DNA from: Maritimibacter sp.
Lineage (GTDB): Bacteria > Pseudomonadota > Alphaproteobacteria > Rhodobacterales > Rhodobacteraceae
Direction: 5' to 3'
Assembly (NCBI GenBank): GCA_020441225.1
Contig: JAGRMP010000048.1
Location: 1-12,135 of the forward strand
Length of the DNA stretch: 12,135 nucleotides
Positions 1-8,300 of the stretch are shown here, in pieces; position 1 is the stretch's first letter, and each line of letters starts with the position of its first letter. Under the pieces are notes generated by a model. That model was not told where the DNA came from. It did not search any database and was given only the letters and a program-made list of their open reading frames with translations. A program made the translations under genes and the position numbers.

Positions 1-2389
1 GCGCCCAGGCGAGCTTGGCCCCGGCATTGAGCCGCGTGCCGGTTTCATCCGGATCGCCCGGGGTGACCTGGTCGAGATACTGCCCGCCGAGGGTCACGGT
101 CCATTGCTCGTCGAGCGCATAGGCCACGCGCCCGCCGAGCTCGGTCCTGGTCTCGCCCGCATCGGTCTCGAACCGCTCGGCCTCGGCGCCGAGCGTCACG
201 CGCTCGCTCGCCTCGACCTCGATCTCGCCGCCGAAGACGTATTGATCGGCGGTGATGTCCTCAGCCACCGACCAGAAGCCCGCCTCCTTGCGTTCGGCAT
301 AGAACGAGACATGGCCCGGCGCGCCGACCCCGAGATCCTCGAAATCCACATAACTGTCGAACCCGGCGGCCAGCGCCGGGCCGTTGTCGGCCCCGCCGGT
401 CGAAACGATCGTGAGACCGCCGTCGGTCGAGGTCGAACGGGTGAACCCGGGACCCGAGGAGCGCACCACCTCGACCTCGGCATAGCTCTGGCGGCCGAAC
501 TCGAACCGCGCATCCGCCCCGGCGACGGTCTGGGTGCCGGTATCGGTCTGTTCGCGCATCGCCGTAGCGCCGATGCGCACATGGTCGCCCACCCAGGCCA
601 CCGCACGCCCGCCCAGCACCACGCTGTCGACGTTCACATCGGTCGGCGTGTATTCGTACTGGACGAGCAGGCTCTGGTCGTAGCTCCCGGTACGGTCGCC
701 GACCGCGCCGCTCTCGCCGGTATACCACGACAGGGGTTTCGACAGCGTGAGGACGCCCTGCAGGTGATCGACCGCGTAATCGGTGCCCTCGGCGAGCTGG
801 ATCGTCTGCACGATGCGCCCGGTGTCGGGATCGGTGATCTGGATCTGGGCGCTGGTCGAACCGCCGGTGATGTCCTGGCGGGTGAGGAAATAGACCGAGC
901 CCCCGGTGCCGCGCAGCACGTCGCGCTGCGGCAGGGTATCGGGTTGGGCGGCGTAGAGCGTCGCTTCGAGCCGCGGGTCGCCGTTGGCCGTGACGCCCGC
1001 CGACCGATACCTCAGCTCCGCCCCGTAGAGATCGCGCGAGGCGCTGACCAGCCCGGGGCTGGCGATCCCGGTCTTGAAGTCGCCCCAGGTGAACCGGGTG
1101 GTGTCGCTCTCGGCGCGGAAATAGAACGCGCCCGCCGTCGGGGTGTCGTCGTACCAGCTCGAGCTGTCGCCATAGGTCGGGTAGACCTCGTCCGAGGCGC
1201 GCAGCCGGTCGAGCACCCGGCGCGGATCCTTGTCGTTGAGCCGCTGGAAGGTTTCGGCGAGCGGCCCTTCCTGGGTGTCGGCACCCGCGGTGATCTGCCA
1301 GCCGCTCTCGGTTTCGCCCTTGGCGTAGAAGGCCGCGCGGCCGTCGACATAGCCCGCGTCCTCGACCCCGCTGGTCCCGCCGAAATCGTAGCCCGCGGTG
1401 ATGTCGACGATCCCGGTCGAGAACCACTCCGATTTCGGGATCCTCACGTCGCGCAGGATCGGGTGCCCGCCGGTATCGACGCTGACCACGTGATCGCCCG
1501 CGGGCAGGATCCGGCTGACGACGAACTTGCCCGCGGCGTCCACGGGCACCTGCTCGCCCATCACCCGGACCGTGCCGCCGGGGCGGCCGGATCCGGCGAC
1601 GGTGACCGTGCCGCCGCGCACCGGGATGCGGCGCAGGCTCATGCGGCTCTGGCCCTCGCCCGCGGCGACGAGCGGCCCGCCGACGGTTTCGTGGCTGGCG
1701 AAGCGCTGGGCGGTGCGGCTCAGGCTCAGCGGCAGGGTCTCGTCGTAACGCCCGGCCGCGTCGTAGACCCGCAGCGCATAGGCGTATTCCCCGGACCCCT
1801 CCGTGGGCATCACCCAGGCGCCGGTCCCGTTCGGCGCGGTCGGGATCGTCGCCACCACCGGGCGGCCCGGTTCGGAGAGATCGAGAATGCGGATCTCGGC
1901 GCGGTCGATATAGGCCGGGTAGTTGGCCGAGGCGCGGAAGGTGATCGTCTCGCCCGCGGGATAGGAGGCGCGCAGGTCCTGCGTCGCGACGTTGAGCAGA
2001 CGGCGCCCGCCGAGCCCGTCGAACCGCACATCCACGTCGGCGCGCGCAAGCGCGATATCGGCGCTGCGTTCAGGGTTGAACGGCGGCGTTGCGCCCGCGA
2101 AGGGCGCGTTGTCGATCGAGATCGAAAACCCGGTCGCATCGAAGCTCGCGCCCGGCGCACCGGCGGCGCGTTCGGTGTTGGCGCCGACCGGCAGGGTCAC
2201 GCTGGTGCCGGCATTGGCCTCGCGGCAGAGCGGGTCGGCAACCCGGTCGCAGGTCACGGTCTGGGCCGCCGCGGCCAGGGGCACCGCCAGGAGCGCCAGC
2301 CCGGCGAGCGCCGTGGTGTGCCTGAGGCGGCGGTGCCGCTCGGAAAGGTCGCGGGCCGGGGAAACAGTCAACATCTTACGCTCCATCAT
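1..2389 (-). CDS. Predicted outer-membrane beta-barrel protein with N-terminal Ig-like region (partial, C-terminus beyond window)
   Basis: The minus-strand frame is open from ATG 2389 to the left edge, giving at least 796 residues with no stop. Residues 1-42 look like a signal peptide: a long basic n-region, then the hydrophobic stretch LAGLALLAVPLAAAA, with cleavage likely before Q43. There is no lipobox. Mature residues 43-330 or so look beta-rich, with an early Cys pair (C47, C55) and carboxypeptidase-like/Ig-like strands. From about residue 340 on, alternating polar/aromatic strands, segments such as TWGDFKTG and SRDLYGAELRYRS, and a motif of the type GTDYAVDHLQGVLTLSKPL recall SprA-like and other large outer-membrane proteins. 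I infer a barrel in the outer membrane. Start 2389 is chosen because GAGGG lies 7 nt upstream; ATGs at 2386 and 2374 are alternatives. It overlaps the stop of the giant repeat gene upstream (ATGA), so the two are probably translationally coupled and function together. The exact family is not recognised. Confidence 0.85.
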   Translation of the reverse strand, partial: MMERKMLTVSPARDLSERHRRLRHTTALAGLALLAVPLAAAAQTVTCDRVADPLCREANAGTSVTLPVGANTERAAGAPGASFDATGFSISIDNAPFAGATPPFNPERSADIALARADVDVRFDGLGGRRLLNVATQDLRASYPAGETITFRASANYPAYIDRAEIRILDLSEPGRPVVATIPTAPNGTGAWVMPTEGSGEYAYALRVYDAAGRYDETLPLSLSRTAQRFASHETVGGPLVAAGEGQSRMSLRRIPVRGGTVTVAGSGRPGGTVRVMGEQVPVDAAGKFVVSRILPAGDHVVSVDTGGHPILRDVRIPKSEWFSTGIVDITAGYDFGGTSGVEDAGYVDGRAAFYAKGETESGWQITAGADTQEGPLAETFQRLNDKDPRRVLDRLRASDEVYPTYGDSSSWYDDTPTAGAFYFRAESDTTRFTWGDFKTGIASPGLVSASRDLYGAELRYRSAGVTANGDPRLEATLYAAQPDTLPQRDVLRGTGGSVYFLTRQDITGGSTSAQIQITDPDTGRIVQTIQLAEGTDYAVDHLQGVLTLSKPLSWYTGESGAVGDRTGSYDQSLLVQYEYTPTDVNVDSVVLGGRAVAWVGDHVRIGATAMREQTDTGTQTVAGADARFEFGRQSYAEVEVVRSSGPGFTRSTSTDGGLTIVSTGGADNGPALAAGFDSYVDFEDLGVGAPGHVSFYAERKEAGFWSVAEDITADQYVFGGEIEVEASERVTLGAEAERFETDAGETRTELGGRVAYALDEQWTVTLGGQYLDQVTPGDPDETGTRLNAGAKLAWA

Positions 2390-5300
2390 TGCACGGCCCT
2401 CACGATCGTGGTCTCGATCCTGAGCTGCGTTTGCCCGGCCTTGCGCCATTCTTCGCGGACGCGTTTTTCCACCAGACCCATCAGCACCCGACCTTGCGCG
2501 ACCTCGTCCGCATCGGCGCCTGCGGCCACATGCCAGGCGAGGCGGATGATCACCGCTTCGCCCGAAATCTCCGAGACCATCCGGCGGATGCCGAGATCGA
2601 GCGCCGGCCTCAGCGCCGGCGCCCCGCTCGCGCCGGTCACGAAGGCAGCGCGGCCGAGGTCGATGCGCACCACCTTGCCGATGCTGGCGCCGAAGTTGAT
2701 TTCCGCCATCACGCCCGGGGTCAGCCGCACCACGCGCGGGTTCTCGGTGGTGGGGCGGAACCCGGTCGGCAGGGTCCGTTCGTCGAGCTTGAGGATGAAG
2801 TTCGAGCCCCGGTCCGCCGGCAGCGCCGCGCAGGGCACCGAATAGAGCCCGTTCTCGTCGGTGGTGATCACCGTACCGTCCACGGCCACGAGGCGCACCC
2901 CGGGGATACCGCGCTCGACGCTGGGCTCGGACGCGAGCGCTTGGCTCAGCTTGTCGCCCTTGCCGCCGCCGTAATAGGTCTGGTCGGTGATCCCGCCGTC
3001 ACGGAACGCGGTCGGATCGTCCTGGTAGCCGTTGCCGTTGTGGTCCTCGAACACCCGTCCGATCACGTCGGAGCAGTCGAAGATCGCCTCGGGCAGGATC
3101 CGCACATCGGCCGTCGCCGGGCCGACCAGGACATCGCCGGTGCCGGGATCGTAGACCGAGACGGTGTTGGTGTGCACGCCCGCCCGCGCCCCGTTCAGCA
3201 CCCGCGCATCGATCGTGGCGGTGACCGTGCTGTTGGCCGGCAGCGTGACGCCTTCCCAGGTGATCCGCAGCCCCTCGACATCGACGGCGACCGAAATCCC
3301 GTCGAGTGTCGCGCTGTCGGGATCGACCAGGAAATGCCCGGGCAGGGTATCGACGATATCGACCGGGGCGACCACGAAGGCGTTGTCGTTGGTCACGGTG
3401 ATCGTATAGGGCACCGTCTGGCCGCGTTCGACGATGTCCCTGGGGGTCGTCTTGGTCAGCGTCAGACCGTTCGAGGTGATGACCGCCTGGAACCGGTAGA
3501 TCGTCGGGTCGTCCTCGGTGTTGCCGTCGCTGTCGATGCCGTTGTCGGACACGTCGCTGATCGGCTCGGGCGTACCGGGCACGCCGGGGCCGTAGACCGG
3601 CATCGCCTCGGCGAGCACCGAGTTCTCGACGCCGCCCGAGTTGATCGCCTGGTTATCGACCGTAAAGGAGGCCGAATAGGTGGCGACCTCGCCCATTTCC
3701 AGCGCACCTTCCGGCGAGCCCTGGTCGGCGCTGACGAAGTCGGGCCCCGCGGTGAGCGTGAGCGCTGCGCCGTTGAGGTCGAGCAGCGTGTCGGTCAGCA
3801 CCACGTCTTCGAGCGGCGTGTTGCCGGTGTTCTGGACCGTGATCTCGTAGTCGATCCGGTCGCCAACCCCTTCGTAGCCGTCGCCGTTCACATCGACGAA
3901 ACTCTGGGTCTTGGTCGCCTCGATCCCCGGCAGCGCCGCCTGCACCACCGTCTCGACGGTCGTGTCGCACAGCGTCGGGATGGCGATGGAACAGATCTCG
4001 TATTCGACAGTGTGCTCGCCCGCCGGATAGCCCGGGTCGAGGGTGATGAGCGCGGTCGTGGTGTCGAGCGTCACGCCCGGATCGGCGTCGATCACCCGGA
4101 TGGTGACGTTGGCGAGCGTGGCGGGACCGTTGTTGAGCAGGTCCGAGGCCAGCATCGAGGTGGTGGTGCCGCCATCGCCCTCGAACGGCGGGAAGACCTC
4201 GGGCACCGCCTCGATCGAGCCGACCTGGACGATCTCGCTGTCGCTGTCGGTCACCTCTTCGCCCGGGTTCGGGCCCCAGGTGCCGACGACCTGCGCGTCG
4301 TTGATCACCTCGTTCGCGAGCACATCGGCGAGCTGGACGGTGTAGCTCGCGGTATAGGTGGTGCTGTCGACATCGCCCGGGTTCATCACCGGGATCGGCC
4401 CGCCAGCGAGCACAACGCCGGGCAACAGGTCGGTCACGGTGACATCGGTCAGGATCATGTTGCCGGTGTTGGTCACGGTGAAGCTGTAGGGGATGACATC
4501 GCCCGGGATCGCCCCGTCCTCGAGACCGGTCGTGTCGGCGACCTTGTCGAGGGTGATCGCGGGCGCCTGGGTGATCGGCACCACCGTGGGATCGTCGTCG
4601 CCCGTAGTCGTCCCGCTGTCGTCGGTGACCGGGTTGCTGCCCGGATCGGTACCGGTGACGGTGGCCTGGTTGGTGACCTCGCCCGCGGTGATATCGGCCT
4701 GGGTGATCGCATAGGTCGCGGTGAAGGTCGTGCTATCGACGTCGCCCGGCGCCATCGACGCGATCGGCCCGCCGCTGAGCACGATGCCCGGCAGAATGTC
4801 GCTCAACGTCACGTCGGTGAGGGTCACGTTGCCGGTGTTGGTCACTTCGAACGCGTAGCTGATGATATCGCCGGCCTGCGGCGGGCTGCCCAGCGCGCTG
4901 TCGTCCGCCGTTTTCACCAGCGCGATCGCCGGTCCCTGGACGATGGTGGTCACCAGCGGATCGTCGTCGCCCGTGGTGGTGCCGCTGTCGTCGGTGACCA
5001 CGGTGCCGAACGGATCGGTGCCGGTCGCGGTGGCCTGGTTGGTGACCGTGCCCGCGTCGATATCCACCTGGCTGATCGCATAGGTCGCGGTAAAGGTCGT
5101 GGTGTCGCTGGCGCCCGGATCGAGCGAGGCGATGGGACCGCCCGAGAGCACGATGCCCGGCAGGATATCTGTGAGCGTGATATTGGTCAGCGTCACGTTG
5201 CCGGTGTTCACCACTTCGAAGGCATAGGTGATCTCCTCGGTCGGGACAGGCGGGCTGGAAAGCGCGCCGGTATCCGAGGTCTTGATCAGCGCTATCGCCG

Positions 5301-8300
5301 GGGTGACCGTGGTGGTGAGCGGGGTCGGGTCGTTTTCGCCCGCCTCGTTGCCCTGGCCGTCGCCGTCCGGGTCGGGGTCGGTGCCGTTGTCCGACAGATC
5401 GGTAAGCTGCGGGTTGGTGGCCGAGGTCTGGCCGCTCTCCTGGCCTTCCGCATCGACCACCGCCTGGTTCTCCCAGCCGGCCGGCACCGGCGCTTCCGGC
5501 TGGACGCGGATGCCGAAGGAGAGCGTACAGCTTGCCCCCACCCCGAGCGTGAAGCCGGTGGCGACCACCTGGTCGCCGTCGCCGTTGTAGCCGGCATTGG
5601 TGCCGCCACAGCTGCCCGAGGGCGCGGCTATGATGGCATAGGTGCCGTTCGCAAGCGGATCGTTCACCGGATCGGCCGGGGTCGCGCGGGTGCCGAACAG
5701 CGGGTTGGCCCCGGCCAGCGCGTCGGTCACCTCGACGTTGATGAGCGTCTCGAGGCTGAAGTTCTCGACCACCAGATCGAAGCTCGCGGTAAACGAGCCG
5801 TCGATATCGCTGGTGACGGCTCCGCCCGACAGCGCCTTGGCGATGCCGACGCGGGCCTGCGGAATGAGGGTGAAATCGTAATCCGTCGCATCGGTCGCTT
5901 CCGGCAGCGCGATGGCGTTGATGACCAACGCGCTCGGCGTGTTGCCGCCTTCGCTGCCGTCGATCGACTGGCCGTCGACCAGATAGGCTTCGCCGGCCGC
6001 GCCGCGGGTGACGGTGTAACTGCCTTCGGGCAGGTAATTGAACGCGTAGTCGCCGTTGCCATCGGTCGTGACGGTCCGGTTCACCGCGTCGCCGTCCACA
6101 TCCGTTCCGGTCAGCGTCATGGTGATGCCGCTCACCCCGCTGTCGCTGCCGTCGAACACCGCGTTGTCGGCAAAGTCGCGGTAGACCGTGCCGGCGAGCG
6201 ACGAAAACACCACCGTGACGCTGTCGTTGTCGGTGTTGTTCGCGCCGTTCTGGTCGAAACTGCTGGTCGTGACACTCGCGATATTGGTCCGGAAGTACGG
6301 GCTCGACGTCGCTGCGGTCACCTGGACCGGCACGGTGATCTCCACCTGGCCGCCGTTCGAAACGGTGCCGAGATCGCACGAGAACGAGGTGCCGCCCGCC
6401 ACACCGGTACAACTCGTCGAGGTCGCGCTGCCCGCGGTCACCACGGCAACCGGGGCGCCCGTCAGCTCCATGTTGGCGGGCAGCGTATCGGTGACGGTCA
6501 CGTCGTCCGCTTCGGCAAGCCCGACACCGGTGAGCACCTCGACCCCGAGGATGAAGTCGAAATCCTCGAGCAGGGCGACCGTGCCGGGTCCGTTCTTGGT
6601 GATCGCCACATCGGTCCGCGTCCTGAGCGTGGTGTCCTGCGAGGCGGTGTTGTTGGTGAGGTTGGTCTCCCAGCCGTTGTCGGTCTCGTCCGACTTGATC
6701 TCGACATTGTTGTCGATCGTGCCCTTGGCCTCGCCCAGCACGGTGATGGTCACGGTCTCGGAAGCATTCGCCTCGATCACGCCCCAGCTGCATTCGAGCG
6801 TCCCGCCGAAGGAACCGACCGCCGGGACCGTGCTACAGCTCCCCCCGCCCGAGACCGTGTGGCTCTGGTAGCTCACCAGGCTCGTGGGCATGCTGTCGGT
6901 CATCACCACGTTTTCCGAGGCCGAGGGCCCGTTGTTGGTGACGGTGACGGTGTAAACCGTGGTCTCGCCCACGGTGAGCGGGTCGACGCTGTCGATCTTG
7001 TTCACCAAGAGATCGACGACGGGCACGGTGACATCGACATCGACGCTGTCGGAATTGTTCGTGTAATCGATCTCGGTGGTCGTGGTGCTCACGGTGACGG
7101 AGTTGGTGATCGTGGTGCCCTGGGTTGCGTTGGTCGGCCGCACCACGAGCGTGACACTGCGCTGTGCGCCATTGGAGATGTTGCCCATGTCGCAGGTGAC
7201 GGTCTCGCCGCCGGTGGTCACGTCGCCCGCGCTCAGCGCCGTCGTGCAGCTTGCACCGCTGCCGGTGGCGGAGACGAAGGTGAGCCCCGCCGGCAGGGTG
7301 TCGACGATCTCGACATTATCGGCCCGGCTGAGCCCGTTGTTGAGGTTGCGCGCGGTCAGCACATAGGTGAGGTTCTGCCCCGCATCGACCGGATCGGGCG
7401 TCGCGGCCTTGGTCACGGTCACGTCGGCGCGGGGGTCGAGCGTGTAGCTGGCGCTGTCGTCGTTGTTGGTGAGATCCGGGTCCGGCGTGGTCTGCGAAAT
7501 CGCGTCGAAGGTGTTGGTATAGCTGCCGGCGTTGCCGCCCGGGCGGACCTGCACGGTGATGACCGGACAGGTGAGGCCGGTAATACAGACCGGCAGGGTG
7601 TCGATGGTGCACGCGAGCAAACGTCCGCGCGCGCCCGAGGCGCTGTCGGAACAACTTGTGCCGAGCGAGAGGCCCGGCGCCACGCTGGCGGACACGAAGC
7701 CCTGCCCGGTCGCACCCGAGCCGTTGTTGATCAGATTGTTGATCTGGTCCTCGACATCGATGTCGAGCGCCGTGTTCGGCCCGGCGTTGGTGACTTCCAG
7801 CGTGTAGGTCAGGATCTCGCCGGCGACCACCGGGCTCGGGCTTGCGCTCTTGATGGCGCCGACATCGGCGGACAGGAGGCCGGTTGCCGAGACCACATCG
7901 TAGGTGATCGTGTTATTGCCGAGGTTCACCTCCGCGATATTCGCGTCCGGGGAGCTGACGGCGAGCGTGTTCCTGAGCGTGCCGGGCGCCGTGACGGTGG
8001 TGGACAGGATCACATTCGGAGTGGTTTCGTAGGAACTCAGCGGCGCGCCCTGGGTGTAGACCAGCGTACAGGTGACATCGATCTGGCCCGCACCGGAGGT
8101 CGGCGAACAGCTCCAGCCGTTGGCGGTGATGCTGTCGAGGGTAAGGCCGGCGGGGATCGTGTCGACCATCTCGATCGTGCCCCAGAAATCGGCGTTGCCG
8201 ATATTCGTGCTCGAGATGCGGTAATCGTAGCTGTTGCCGACCACGGCGAGCGCCGGGTTTGGGCCGGATTTGTTCGCCGTAAGATCGACCACCGGCTCGG

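Noticed and set aside
261..1427. Minus-strand open frame of 388 codons
   Set aside because: It is a shifted frame of the outer-membrane gene, with an Arg-rich product typical of frame shadows in G+C-rich DNA.
104..2845. Plus-strand open frame of 913 codons
   Set aside because: It is antisense to the outer-membrane protein gene in codon register and continues into the giant gene. The product has no domain logic.
4216..5304. CRISPR array
   Set aside because: The repeats are 369 bp, in frame and coding for Ig-like domains. There are no short repeats with unique spacers anywhere in the window.
4733..6793. Minus-strand open frame of 686 codons
   Set aside because: It is a shifted frame inside the giant gene. 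Its Arg/His/Gln-rich product lacks the repeat motifs seen in the true frame.
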